The notes beneath the pieces were generated by a model that saw only the letters and a list, made by a program, of their open reading frames with translations, was not told the origin of the DNA and did no database searches. A program made the position numbers and the translations under genes. Shown here piece after piece: positions 51,586-59,945 of a stretch of 64,000 nucleotides of DNA. The DNA comes from Candidatus Palauibacter rhopaloidicola (lineage in GTDB: Bacteria > Gemmatimonadota > Gemmatimonadetes > Palauibacterales > Palauibacteraceae), in NCBI GenBank assembly GCA_026914155.1, contig JAPPGH010000024.1, positions 1-64,000 on the forward strand, in the 5' to 3' direction. Every line of letters starts with the position of its first letter. Position 1 is the first letter of the stretch.

Positions 51586-52500
51586 TCAACGGTCGCGGTT
51601 GAGCACGAGGCGTCCGATTTCGCGCAGCCGGTCCGCGCCCGCCAGCGGTGAAATCGCGCCCAGCGCGTCGCGGCCGAACTCTTCCGCGCGGGCTCTCGCC
51701 CCCTCCAGACCGAGGACCGATGGCATCGTCGCCTTTCCCAGGGCTTCGTCCCGCCCGCCGATCTTCCCCATGCGGGTCGAGGATCCCGTCACGTCGAGGA
51801 TATCGTCCACCGTCTGGAATGCGAGCCCGATCGCGATCCCGAAGCGGGTCAGCCGATCGACCGTCTCCTCGGACGCGCGGGCCGCCACGCCGCCCATGGT
51901 GCAACAGGCCGCGATCAGCCGAGCGGTCTTGCCGAGATGGATGCGTTCGAGCGCCTGGGAGCTGACGCTCTTCTTCTCGGCGAGGAGGTCGAGGAGCTGG
52001 CCGCCGACCATGCCGTCGCTGCCGGCCGCGGCGGTGAGGACCCCGATGAGCCGGGCCGCTACGGGGTCCGGCAGCTTCAGGCCCGCCGCTCCTTCGCCCA
52101 CGGCGCGGATCGCGAGCGGAAGCAGGGCCGCGCCCGTCATGACCGCGGCGCGCTCCCCGTACCGGACGTGCACCGTCGGCCGCCCCCGGCGAAGGTCGTC
52201 GTCATCCATGCACGGAAGATCATCGTGGATCAGGGAATACGTGTGGACGAGTTCGGGTCCCAGCGCCACGCGATGGAGCGCACGCGCCCCGTTCCCGGCG
52301 CCCGGCCCGGCGGCGCCCCCCGCGGCTTCCCACGCCCCGACGAAGAGGAGAGGCCGGATCCTCTTCCCCTTCGCGAGGACGGCGTACCGGATGGGGTCCG
52401 CGATCGGGCCCGTCCCCCGCAACGTCTCGGACAGCCAGCCCTCCAGCTCATCATCGATGGCGGCACGCAGTTCGTGCAGCTCGTGCGGTTCGAGGGTCAC
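51586..52500 (-). CDS. ispA: Polyprenyl (farnesyl/geranyl-type) diphosphate synthase
   Basis: This trans-prenyltransferase condenses IPP with allylic diphosphates. The 304 residues show GKRIRPLL, the first aspartate-rich motif HDDLPCMDDDDLRRG, GKTARLIAACC and the second motif QTVDDILDVTG with GKATMPSVLG. The chain-length residues before the first motif were not assessed, so C15 versus C20 products are undecided. The GTG start overlaps xseB by 4 nt; xseA-xseB-ispA is a common order. Confidence 0.93.
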   Translation of the reverse strand: MTLEPHELHELRAAIDDELEGWLSETLRGTGPIADPIRYAVLAKGKRIRPLLFVGAWEAAGGAAGPGAGNGARALHRVALGPELVHTYSLIHDDLPCMDDDDLRRGRPTVHVRYGERAAVMTGAALLPLAIRAVGEGAAGLKLPDPVAARLIGVLTAAAGSDGMVGGQLLDLLAEKKSVSSQALERIHLGKTARLIAACCTMGGVAARASEETVDRLTRFGIAIGLAFQTVDDILDVTGSSTRMGKIGGRDEALGKATMPSVLGLEGARARAEEFGRDALGAISPLAGADRLREIGRLVLNRDR

Positions 52501-52778
52501 GGTTCGCCGTCCGGCCGGTCCTCCGGCTTGCCCCCCGCCGCTTCCACACCTTCCAGCGGCGTCGCCTCCAGCCTTCCCGTGGACGAAGCGATGAGCTCCT
52601 CGACCCGGCCGCTTGCCGTCTCGAGCCAGCGGCGGGCCTCGCCGAGACGTTCGATCCCCTGCTCGAAGAGGGCGATCGCCTCGTCCAGGCCGATGCCCTC
52701 CCGGTCGAGGCGCGCGACGATCCGTTCCAGTTCCCGGATCGCCGTCTCGAATTCGAACTCCTTCGAGGCCTCGCTCAT
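52497..52778 (-). CDS. xseB: Exodeoxyribonuclease VII small subunit
   Basis: The 93-residue protein shows the family helix pair: FETAIRELERIVARLDREGIGLDEAIALFEQGIERL and a C-terminal ARRWLETASGRVEEL. It partners the large subunit XseA, and the two genes overlap by 4 nt, so stoichiometry is probably set by coupling. The last ~25 residues are a charged tail. Confidence 0.94.
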   Translation of the reverse strand: MSEASKEFEFETAIRELERIVARLDREGIGLDEAIALFEQGIERLGEARRWLETASGRVEELIASSTGRLEATPLEGVEAAGGKPEDRPDGEP

Positions 52779-54115
52779 GCGTCGGGCTCCCCGGTGGCCG
52801 GCTCCGCGGCGGCTGCCCCCCCGGTGGCCGGCTCCGCCGTGCCGCGTTCCACGGCGTCCGTCGTCGCCGCGACCTGCCCGCCCGCGACCCGCAGGCGGAA
52901 GCGTTCGCGCGGCGTGAAATCGTCGATCCGCGTGAGGCGGCGTCCCTCGAGGTCCGTGGCGACGGCGTAGCCGCGGGCTACCGTCTCGAGCGGACTCCGC
53001 GCGTCGAGCGCCGCGGCCAGTCCGGCGAGCCGCGTGCGGGAGCGGGCGAGCACGCGCTCCATTCCCGCCGGGAGCCGGGCCGCCATCGCGTCGAGGCGCA
53101 GCTTCGCCACATCGCGCGCGTGGCCCGCGGAGGCCGGCAGGCGCTGCGCGAGCGCTTCCACGCGATCGCTCCCGCGCACGATGAGCCGGCGCAGCCCGCG
53201 GGCCAGACCTTTCCCCGCCCCGTCGAGCGAGGCGCGGAGGGTCCGGATGTCCGGCGCCGCGAGTTCCGCGGCCGCGGACGGCGTCGGCGCCCGGAGGTCG
53301 GCCACCAACTCGCACAGGGTCACGTCGACCTCGTGCCCGATGGCGCAGATGACCGGCACCGGACTCGCCACGACGGCTCGAACCGCCGTCTCCTCGTTGA
53401 AGCACCACAGATCCTCCACGGACCCGCCGCCCCGGCTGAGGATGATCGCGTCGAGCGCCCGGTCCGGACCGCTCGCGCCCCAATCCGCGAGACGCCCGAG
53501 GGCGGCCCGCACCTCGGCGGCGGCGCCCTCGCCCTGCACGCGGCAGTGGCGCACCACGATCTCGACCCAGGGGGCCCGCCGCCGGAGCACCGTAATGATG
53601 TCGTGGAGCGCCGCGCCCCCGCGCGACGTGACGACCCCCACGCGGCGAGGGAACTCGGGTAACGCACGCTTCCGCTCCGGATCGAGCAGGCCCTCCGCCA
53701 TCAGTTCCCGGCGAAGCCGCTCGAAGGCGATCCGCCACAATCCCTCGCCGGCCGCCTCGAGGGCGCGCACGCGCAACTGGAACCGGCCCTGCCGCGCGTA
53801 GAGGGTCGGGCGGCCGTGGACGAAGACCTCCATGCCGTCCTCCGGATCCGCGGGCAGGCGCCAGGCATCCCCCCGGAAGAAAACGCACGCGACGCTGGCG
53901 TCCCGCTCCTGGTCCCGGAGGGAGAAGTAGCGGTGCCCGGCGGACGATCGGGTCCAGTTCGTCACTTCGCCGCGGACCCAGAGGTCGCCGAACCGCTTCT
54001 CCAGCGTGCCGCGCGCCGCCTCGTTCAGGTCGGACACGGTGATCGCGCCCTCCGGCGAGCGGCCATCGCGGACTTCCGCCGCGCCGAACAGCGAGGCCTG
54101 CCGCGTCACGGTCAA
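52775..54115 (-). CDS. xseA: Exodeoxyribonuclease VII large subunit
   Basis: This subunit degrades single-stranded DNA. The 446 residues include an N-terminal OB-fold (ITVSDLNEAARGTLEKRFGDLWVRGEVTNW, RYFSLRDQ) and the catalytic domain with RRVGVVTSRGGAALHDIITVLRRR, ILSRGGGSVEDLWCFNEE and ICAIGHEVDVTLCELVADLRAPTPSAAAEL. The length is normal. The start is a TTG overlapping the folD stop as TTGA, with a GTG two codons later as alternative. The Thr/Ala/Glu-rich C-terminus is variable. Confidence 0.96.
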   Translation of the reverse strand: MTVTRQASLFGAAEVRDGRSPEGAITVSDLNEAARGTLEKRFGDLWVRGEVTNWTRSSAGHRYFSLRDQERDASVACVFFRGDAWRLPADPEDGMEVFVHGRPTLYARQGRFQLRVRALEAAGEGLWRIAFERLRRELMAEGLLDPERKRALPEFPRRVGVVTSRGGAALHDIITVLRRRAPWVEIVVRHCRVQGEGAAAEVRAALGRLADWGASGPDRALDAIILSRGGGSVEDLWCFNEETAVRAVVASPVPVICAIGHEVDVTLCELVADLRAPTPSAAAELAAPDIRTLRASLDGAGKGLARGLRRLIVRGSDRVEALAQRLPASAGHARDVAKLRLDAMAARLPAGMERVLARSRTRLAGLAAALDARSPLETVARGYAVATDLEGRRLTRIDDFTPRERFRLRVAGGQVAATTDAVERGTAEPATGGAAAAEPATGEPDA

Positions 54116-55029
54116 CCCGACGCCGCCACCGTCCCCGCCGCGGCGAGGCTCGCCGTCCGCTCCGCCGACCTCACGGTGTTGCGGAGGAGCATGGCGATCG
54201 TCATCGGCCCCACGCCGCCGGGAACCGGAGTGATCCAGCTCGCGCGCTCCGCGGCCTCGTCGAACGCCACGTCGCCGACGAGCCGGTAGCCTCGCTCCGT
54301 GGTCGGGTCCTCGACCCGGTTCACGCCCACATCGATCACGACGGCGCCCTCCCGCACCATGTCGCCGCGGACGATGCCGGGGACACCGACGGCGACGATG
54401 AGGATCTCCCCCTGGCGCGTCACGGCGCCGAGATCCGCGGTCCGGCTGTGGGCCACGGTCACCGTGGCGTTCGCCCCGGGTTCCTTCTGCAGCATGATCT
54501 GGGACATCGGCATGCCGACGATGTTCGAGCGGCCGACGATGACGACGTGGGCGCCGGACGTCTCCACGCCCGTCCTCCGGATGAGTTCCTGCACGCCGGC
54601 GGGGGTGGCGGGGCGGAAGGCGCTGGCGTCTCCCTGGGACATTCGCCCCTGGTTCACGGGATGAAACCCGTCGACATCCTTGGCCGGATCGATCCTCTCC
54701 GTCACCTCGCGCTCATCGAGGTGTCGCGGCAGGGGGAGCTGTACGAGAATCCCGTGGATGGCCGGATCCGCGTTCAGTTCGTCGACGATGCCGAGAAGTT
54801 CCGCGCGGCCGATGTCGGCCGGCGGCGTGATGTCGCGGGCGTAGATCCCGGCCTCTTCGCAGGCCCGCGTCTTCATCCGCACGTAGACGTGCGAGGCGGG
54901 ATCGTCTCCGACGAGGACGACGCCGAGGCCGGGCCGGATCCCCCGCTCCGCAAGGGCCCGCGTCCGTTCCGCCACTTCCGCCCGGATCTCGGCCGCGATC
55001 CGCTTCCCGTCGATGAGCTGCGCCGTCAT
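54112..55029 (-). CDS. folD: Methylenetetrahydrofolate dehydrogenase/methenyltetrahydrofolate cyclohydrolase
   Basis: This bifunctional one-carbon enzyme has 305 residues. Catalytic Lys54 is in YVRMKTRACEEAGI; GILVQLPLP, DVDGFHP, the NADP-binding VVIVGRSNIVGMP and TPVPGGVGPMTIAMLL are all present. GGAGAAAG before the ATG is a good Shine-Dalgarno. A 12-bp tandem repeat lies in its leader, between it and rny. Confidence 0.96.
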   Translation of the reverse strand: MTAQLIDGKRIAAEIRAEVAERTRALAERGIRPGLGVVLVGDDPASHVYVRMKTRACEEAGIYARDITPPADIGRAELLGIVDELNADPAIHGILVQLPLPRHLDEREVTERIDPAKDVDGFHPVNQGRMSQGDASAFRPATPAGVQELIRRTGVETSGAHVVIVGRSNIVGMPMSQIMLQKEPGANATVTVAHSRTADLGAVTRQGEILIVAVGVPGIVRGDMVREGAVVIDVGVNRVEDPTTERGYRLVGDVAFDEAAERASWITPVPGGVGPMTIAMLLRNTVRSAERTASLAAAGTVAASG

Positions 55030-55047
55030 TCACTTTCTCCGCTGTTC

Positions 55048-55095
55048 GCGTGGCTGGTAGCGTGGTTGTCAGCGTGGCCGGTAGCGTGGTTCTCA
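55048..55095. repeat. Four 12-bp tandem repeats between rny and folD
   Basis: Units at 55048-55059, 55060-55071, 55072-55083 and 55084-55095 all start GCGTGG on the plus strand. They alternate between ...CTGGTA or ...CCGGTA and ...TTGTCA or ...TTCTCA, so the structure is 2 x 24 bp. The last unit overlaps the rny stop codon. They may vary in copy number. Confidence 0.8.
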
Positions 55096-56685
55096 GCGTG
55101 CGAAGTCCACGGTCCGCGACTCGCGCACGACGACGACCTTGATCTGCCCCGGATACTGCAACTCGTTCTCGATGCGGCGGGCCGTCCGCTCCGACAGCCT
55201 CGCCATCTCTTCGTCGGAGACCTTGTCCGGGGTCACCATGATCCGGATCTCCCGCCCCGCCTGAATCGCGTAGACCTTCTCGACCCCGTCCCAGGAACTC
55301 GCGATCTCCTCCAATTTCTCCAATCGCTTCACGTAGTGCTCAAAAGACTCCCGCCGGGCGCCGGGACGGGCGCCCGAGATCGCGTCCGCCGCCGTGACGA
55401 GGAAGGTCTCCGGATAACGGGCGGGCTCCTCACCGTGGTGCGCGCGGATCGCGTTCAGCACCCCGTCCTTCTCCCCGCACTGCTTGCACAGGTCGTAGCC
55501 GATCTCGACGTGGCTCCCCTCCTTCTCGTGCGTGAGCCCCTTGCCGATGTCGTGCAGCAGACCCATGCGCTTCACCAGTTGCGCGTCGAGCGACAGCTCC
55601 GCCGCCATCGTCGCGCCGATGAGCGCGACCTCGTGCGCGTGCTGCAACTGGTTCTGCCCATAGCTGGTCCGGAAGCGGAGGACGCCGAGCACTTCGCGGA
55701 GCTTCGGGTGCAGGTCGTGGATGCCGAGTTCGTACAGGACTTCGTCGGCCGCCTGCCGCATCGTCGTCTGGACATCTTCCCGCGCCTTCTCCACGACTTC
55801 CTCGATGCGGCCGGGGTGGATCCGGCCGTCGCCGACGAGGCGATCCATCGCCAGCCGCGCGACCTCGCGGCGGACGGGATCGAAGCAGGAGAGGATGACG
55901 GCCTCGGGCGTATCGTCCACGACCACGTCGACGCCGGTGGCCGCCTCGAAGGACCGGATGTTCCGTCCTTCGCGCCCGATGATCCGGCCCTTCATGTCGT
56001 CGCTGGGAAGGGTGACGACGGAGACCGCCGCTTCGGAGGAATGATCGACGGAGAGCTTCTCGATCGCCTGGGAGATGATCTTGCGGGCTTCCCCTTCGGC
56101 CTCGGTCCGGGCCCGCTCGGTGACCTCCCGCACGTGCTGTGCGGCGTCCGCCCGCGCTTGGTCGCGAATCTGGCCCACCAACTCGCGGCGCGCGGCTTCC
56201 CGGCTGATGCCCGCGATCTCCTCGAGCCGCCTGCCGAGTTCCCGCTCGCGGTCGACGAGTGCCTTCGCGCGCGTTTCGAGTTCGCCGCGCTCCGCCTCGA
56301 TCTGCTCGCGGCGACGATCCACGCGCTCCTGCCGCTGGTCGATCTTCTCCAGCTTCTGCTCGAGCGTCTCGCTCCGCTCCAGCGTCCGCTGCTCCAGCCG
56401 CTCAAGCTCGGCGCGCCGGCGCTCGGCCTCTCTGGCCGATTCCTCCCGGAGCCGCTGCGCCTCCTCGCGCCCCGCCAGTTCCGCCGCCTTGCGGAGGCTT
56501 CCCGCCTCCAGCCTGGCGGACTCGATGATGTCCCGCCCGTCGCTCTCGAGGCGGCCGCGCGCCCGGCGCAGGCCTCGCCGCTCGATCAGGATCCCTGCGA
56601 CGCCGCCCGCCAAGAGACCCGCGATGGCCAGCAGCATCGTCGGCACGGTGATGGATTCCAACGCGGACTCCAATCCTCGAACCAT
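55093..56685 (-). CDS. rny: Ribonuclease Y
   Basis: This membrane-anchored endoribonuclease starts mRNA decay in many bacteria. The 530 residues have an N-terminal helix (TVPTMLLAIAGLLAGGVAGILI), a long coiled coil at about 40-180, a KH domain (MKGRIIGREGRNIRSFEAATGVDVVVDDTPE) and an HD domain (HAHEVALIGATMAAEL, GLLHDIGKGLTHE). The ATG at 56685 lies only 8 nt after the T-run of the upstream terminator and lacks a Shine-Dalgarno. A GTG at residue 14 (56646), with GGAA upstream, could be the real start. Confidence 0.95.
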   Translation of the reverse strand: MVRGLESALESITVPTMLLAIAGLLAGGVAGILIERRGLRRARGRLESDGRDIIESARLEAGSLRKAAELAGREEAQRLREESAREAERRRAELERLEQRTLERSETLEQKLEKIDQRQERVDRRREQIEAERGELETRAKALVDRERELGRRLEEIAGISREAARRELVGQIRDQARADAAQHVREVTERARTEAEGEARKIISQAIEKLSVDHSSEAAVSVVTLPSDDMKGRIIGREGRNIRSFEAATGVDVVVDDTPEAVILSCFDPVRREVARLAMDRLVGDGRIHPGRIEEVVEKAREDVQTTMRQAADEVLYELGIHDLHPKLREVLGVLRFRTSYGQNQLQHAHEVALIGATMAAELSLDAQLVKRMGLLHDIGKGLTHEKEGSHVEIGYDLCKQCGEKDGVLNAIRAHHGEEPARYPETFLVTAADAISGARPGARRESFEHYVKRLEKLEEIASSWDGVEKVYAIQAGREIRIMVTPDKVSDEEMARLSERTARRIENELQYPGQIKVVVVRESRTVDFAR

Positions 56686-56693
56686 CTATGAAC

Positions 56694-56721
56694 AAAAAAA
56701 CCGGCGGACTCATCCACCGGT
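56694..56721 (-). terminator. Strong intrinsic terminator upstream of rny
   Basis: ACCGGTGGA and TCCGCCGGT form a 9-bp stem (one G-T pair) with a TGAG loop, followed on the minus strand by seven Ts. It would end a transcript coming from the zapA side and defines the 3' end of the candidate ncRNA. Confidence 0.85.
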
Positions 56722-56910
56722 GCATGCCGCTCAGATCGGACGGAACGATGCGCTCCGGCCGATCATCTATCTGAAGCTGGGGCCACGCTCGTGCGAAGCC
56801 GCCTTACGGACAGCACAACACCGACTGCTAACTCACGCCAGGAAACGTTGCTCCGGACTCTGCACGCCGCAAGCGGACGGCGGAACCCCGGCAGGCTCTT
56901 TCCGCCGGCG
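56694..56910 (-). ncRNA. ssrS: Candidate 6S RNA between zapA and rny
   Basis: A ~215-nt non-coding region with high folding potential lies between zapA and rny and ends in a strong intrinsic terminator. In several phyla, as I recall, 6S RNA, a regulator of sigma-70 RNA polymerase, follows zapA, and a zapA-6S-rny order occurs in some Deltaproteobacteria. Short hairpins such as CGGCGGAA/TTCCGCCG and a possible UCCGG/CCGGA closing pair are visible, but the large 6S central bubble was not confirmed by hand. The 5' end is a guess placed just after the zapA stop. Confidence 0.5.
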
Positions 56911-56915
56911 GCTAG

Positions 56916-57221
56916 CTAGGGCGTAGAGTTGCCCGCGATGGACTCGAGACGTTCGGTCACTTCCGTGACCCGCGCCTCGACGGCGGCCGTGAGTTGCTCG
57001 ATCTCGTGGCGGGCCTGGAGGAGTTCATCGGTGATCTCGAGCGCGGCGAGGATCGCGGCGCGGTGGGGCTCGGCCACTCCCGTCATGTGCGCACGTTGAA
57101 TCGCGTCGTCGACGTACCTGGCGCACGCCCGTGTGTACGCTTTGCCCCGGTCCGTCCGGATCCGGTATCGGTCGCCGAAGATCGTTACGCCGACCGGAGG
57201 CGATTCATCCGCTGATGTCAT
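56916..57221 (-). CDS. zapA: Cell division protein ZapA
   Basis: ZapA bundles FtsZ at the division site. The 101-residue protein has the family start VGVTIFGDRYRIRTDRG, a central HRAAILAALEITDELLQARHEIEQL, and a C-terminal coiled coil. The ATG overlaps the small coiled-coil gene stop by 4 nt (ATGA). It sits between the pheT side and the candidate 6S RNA, a conserved layout. Confidence 0.9.
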   Translation of the reverse strand: MTSADESPPVGVTIFGDRYRIRTDRGKAYTRACARYVDDAIQRAHMTGVAEPHRAAILAALEITDELLQARHEIEQLTAAVEARVTEVTERLESIAGNSTP

Positions 57222-57478
57222 ACTTCATCCTCCACATGAGCGAGGCGGTTTCGCAGTCGCACGGCCTTTTTCCTGGCCTCGGCCAGCATCTCGCGCAGGC
57301 GACGGTTCTCCGCCGTCACCGCCCTGTATCGCTCCTCGATGTCGGGGATCGCCGGTCCATTCGAGCCGACGATCCGGGATTTCTCCCAACGGGTCTCGAT
57401 CCTGCCCGCCGCCCGAGAGAGGCGGTCGAGCAGACGCTCGACTTCCCGTTGCCGGTCAGGACCTGCGGATTCTGGCAC
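57218..57478 (-). CDS. Small coiled-coil protein between pheT and zapA
   Basis: The 86-residue product starts at a GTG at 57478 inside the end of pheT (23-nt overlap). It is almost entirely helical: RQREVERLLDRLSRAAGRIE, then ERYRAVTAENRRLREMLAEARKKAVRLRNRLAHVEDEV with heptad-like leucines. Genes in this position are often ZapB-like or hypothetical. It may partner ZapA, since their stop and start codons overlap. The function is inferred from the position. Confidence 0.65.
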   Translation of the reverse strand: MPESAGPDRQREVERLLDRLSRAAGRIETRWEKSRIVGSNGPAIPDIEERYRAVTAENRRLREMLAEARKKAVRLRNRLAHVEDEV

Positions 57479-59945
57479 CGAACCGTTTCTCCAGGGCGTT
57501 GGAAAGGGCGGACATCTCCGATTCGACATCCCGATCCGTGAGCGTACGGTCGGGAGCCCTGAAGCGAAACGTCCATGCCAGGCCGAGGCGGCCGCCCTCG
57601 ATCTCCTCGCCCGAGTAGACGTCGAACAGGCGCGCGTCACGCAGCAGATCGGACGTCGCTTCTCTCGCCGCCCGTTCGATGTCCGCGGCGGGAACGCCTC
57701 GCGGCACCGTCATCGAGAGGTCCCGACGCACGGCGGGGAACGGGGAGGTCCTCCGATAGGGGGGCACGGTCCGCCCCTCGACGGCGGCGAGATCGAACTC
57801 GAGCGCGAATGCGGGCGCGGCCCACGGAGGCGCGTCGAGGGACGCCCCGTCCACGGCTCCCGCGACGCCGACCACCCGGCCGTCCTTCACGGCCCGGAAC
57901 CCGCCGCGCGAGAGCCAGGGTCCCGCGAGAGACGCTCCGCTCCCCGCCGCCTCCGCCGCGCCGGCGCCGGCGAGCGGCTCCAGCGTCGCCCCGCACAGGC
58001 GATCCGCGAACGACCCGGCGATCTCCTTGAGGTCCCACAGGTCGAAGTCGAGTCCCGGGCCCGACCAGTGCTCCGGACGCCGGGCTCCGGCGACGACGGC
58101 CCCCACTCTTCCGGACTCCTCGAAACGGCCGGTGCCGCCCGCTTCCTCTTCCCGATCCCGGTCGGCCGCGTACCCGAACACGGTCCCGAGTTCGAACAGG
58201 CGCACATTGCGGTTGCCGCGCGCATGGTTGTGTTCGAGCCGCCTCAGCAGCACGGGGACCATGGCGGAGCGAAGACAACTCTCCTCGGCGGACAGCGGGT
58301 TCGGCACCGTGACGACGGCGCGATTCCCGCGGTAATCCTCCGGCATGAAGCTCAGGCTGCGCGCTTCGAGGAGTCCGCGTCCGGTGAGCAGCTCCCTCAC
58401 TCTGGCCGCCTTTTCGACCCGCGGATCCGCGGGCACCGCGCTGGGCCGGAACCGGCGGTCCTGGCCCGCCGCGGCGTCGTATCCGACGCGGCGCGCGACT
58501 TCCTCCACGAGATCGATCTCGCGGGCGACGTCGGTGCGCCACCCGGGCACGGAGACGCGCAGCCGGTCGGCCGCCCCGCTCGCGCCGTCGCCGCCGGCCG
58601 CGCCGGGGAGCGCCTCGAAGCCGATCGGCTCGAGCGCCGCAAGGACCCCCGCCGCATCGAGGCCGAAGCCGAGCACCTGGTTCACGCGACTCACGCGGAC
58701 GTCGATCGGCGCGGCCGGGGCCGGCGGCGGGCCCGCGCGGAGGCCGACGAGATCCGCCTCGCCGCCGGCCGTGGCGAGGATGAGTTCCACGCACCGCTGG
58801 AGCGCCCGCTCCTGGGCGTGCACATCGATCCCCCGCTCGAAGCGGTAGGACGCGTCGGTGGAGAGCCCCGCGCCGGTCCGGGTCCGCCGCACGCCGGCCG
58901 GATCGAACGACGCGCACTCGATGAGCAGGTCGACCGTGTCTCCCGTGACCTCCGTGTCGAGCCCTCCCATCACGCCCGCGAAGGCGATCGCACGATCGCG
59001 GTCCGCGATCACGGTCTGGTCGGGCGTGAGCTTGTGCTCCTGGCCGTCGAGCGTCGTCAGCCGCTCGCCCGCCGCGGCCGCCCGCACGCGGATCTCCGCT
59101 CCCGACAGCCGCGCGAGATCGAACGCATGCAGGGGCTGGTTGTACTCGTGGAGGACGTAGTTCGTCGCGTCGACGACGTTGCTGATCGGGCGCGCGCCCA
59201 CCGCGAGCAGCCGGCCCGCGAGCCAGGGCGGCGACGGCCCGACTCGGACCCCGCGGATGACGGCCGCCATGTAGCGCGGACACCGGCCGAGATCCTCGAG
59301 GCGGATCGTGACCCCGGCTCCGCTCGCCTCGGACTCGCCGTCCCGCCACTCGGGCGGCCACGCCGGTCCCCCGAAGTCGCGCGGCGCCGGAGGCCCTCCC
59401 ACTTCCCGCGCGACCCCCAAGTGGCAGGCGAGGTCGACGCGGTTCGGGTTCAGGTCGAGCGTGAGACGCGTGTCGGGCAGGCCCAGCGCGGCCGCGAGCG
59501 GCGTTCCCGGCTCGAGCCCGTCCGCGAGGCGCATGATGCCCCCCTTGTCGCGGCCCAGCTCGAGTTCGGCCTCCGAGCACAGCATGCCGTGACTCAACTC
59601 GCCGCGAATCTTCCGGCTCTCGATGCGGAAGCCGGCGGGGAGTTCGCCGCCGGGCGCCACATGCGGATAGAACCCTCCCGTGGCGATGACGGGCGCCCCG
59701 CACACCACGTCGAGCACCTCGCCGGCGCCCCGGTCCACCCGGCACAGCGTGAGGCGGTCCGCGTTCGGGTGCGGACGGGTCTCGAGGACGCGGGACACGA
59801 CGATCCCGTCCAACCCCCCGCCCACGGTTTCGATCTTCTCCACCGCGGCGGCGGTCATCGTCAGGCGCTCGGCCAGGACCCGCGGGTCGCGCAACTCCCC
59901 GCGCAGTCCGGCCAGTTCGTCGATCCAGTTGAACGAGATATTCAT
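57456..59945 (-). CDS. pheT: Phenylalanyl-tRNA synthetase beta subunit
   Basis: The beta subunit of the alpha2-beta2 enzyme has 829 residues. Domains in order are an N-terminal [13 protein letters not shown], the EMAP-like tRNA-binding domain (RPHPNADRLTLCRVDRG, GAPVI, IRGELSHGMLCSEAELELG), B3/B4 (ISNVVDATNYVLHEYNQPLHAFD, GVMGGLDTEV), B5 (VSRVNQVLGFGLDAAGV) and the C-terminal anticodon-binding domain (PPYRRTSPFPAVRRDLSMTV). The ATG overlaps the pheS stop. Confidence 0.97.
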   Translation of the reverse strand: MNISFNWIDELAGLRGELRDPRVLAERLTMTAAAVEKIETVGGGLDGIVVSRVLETRPHPNADRLTLCRVDRGAGEVLDVVCGAPVIATGGFYPHVAPGGELPAGFRIESRKIRGELSHGMLCSEAELELGRDKGGIMRLADGLEPGTPLAAALGLPDTRLTLDLNPNRVDLACHLGVAREVGGPPAPRDFGGPAWPPEWRDGESEASGAGVTIRLEDLGRCPRYMAAVIRGVRVGPSPPWLAGRLLAVGARPISNVVDATNYVLHEYNQPLHAFDLARLSGAEIRVRAAAAGERLTTLDGQEHKLTPDQTVIADRDRAIAFAGVMGGLDTEVTGDTVDLLIECASFDPAGVRRTRTGAGLSTDASYRFERGIDVHAQERALQRCVELILATAGGEADLVGLRAGPPPAPAAPIDVRVSRVNQVLGFGLDAAGVLAALEPIGFEALPGAAGGDGASGAADRLRVSVPGWRTDVAREIDLVEEVARRVGYDAAAGQDRRFRPSAVPADPRVEKAARVRELLTGRGLLEARSLSFMPEDYRGNRAVVTVPNPLSAEESCLRSAMVPVLLRRLEHNHARGNRNVRLFELGTVFGYAADRDREEEAGGTGRFEESGRVGAVVAGARRPEHWSGPGLDFDLWDLKEIAGSFADRLCGATLEPLAGAGAAEAAGSGASLAGPWLSRGGFRAVKDGRVVGVAGAVDGASLDAPPWAAPAFALEFDLAAVEGRTVPPYRRTSPFPAVRRDLSMTVPRGVPAADIERAAREATSDLLRDARLFDVYSGEEIEGGRLGLAWTFRFRAPDRTLTDRDVESEMSALSNALEKRFGARIRRS

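Noticed and set aside
56694..56721. Hammerhead-ribozyme-like core GGATGAGTCC in the terminator
   Set aside because: The needed CTGATGA and GAAA elements and three-way stems are missing. The sequence is explained by the terminator stem-loop.
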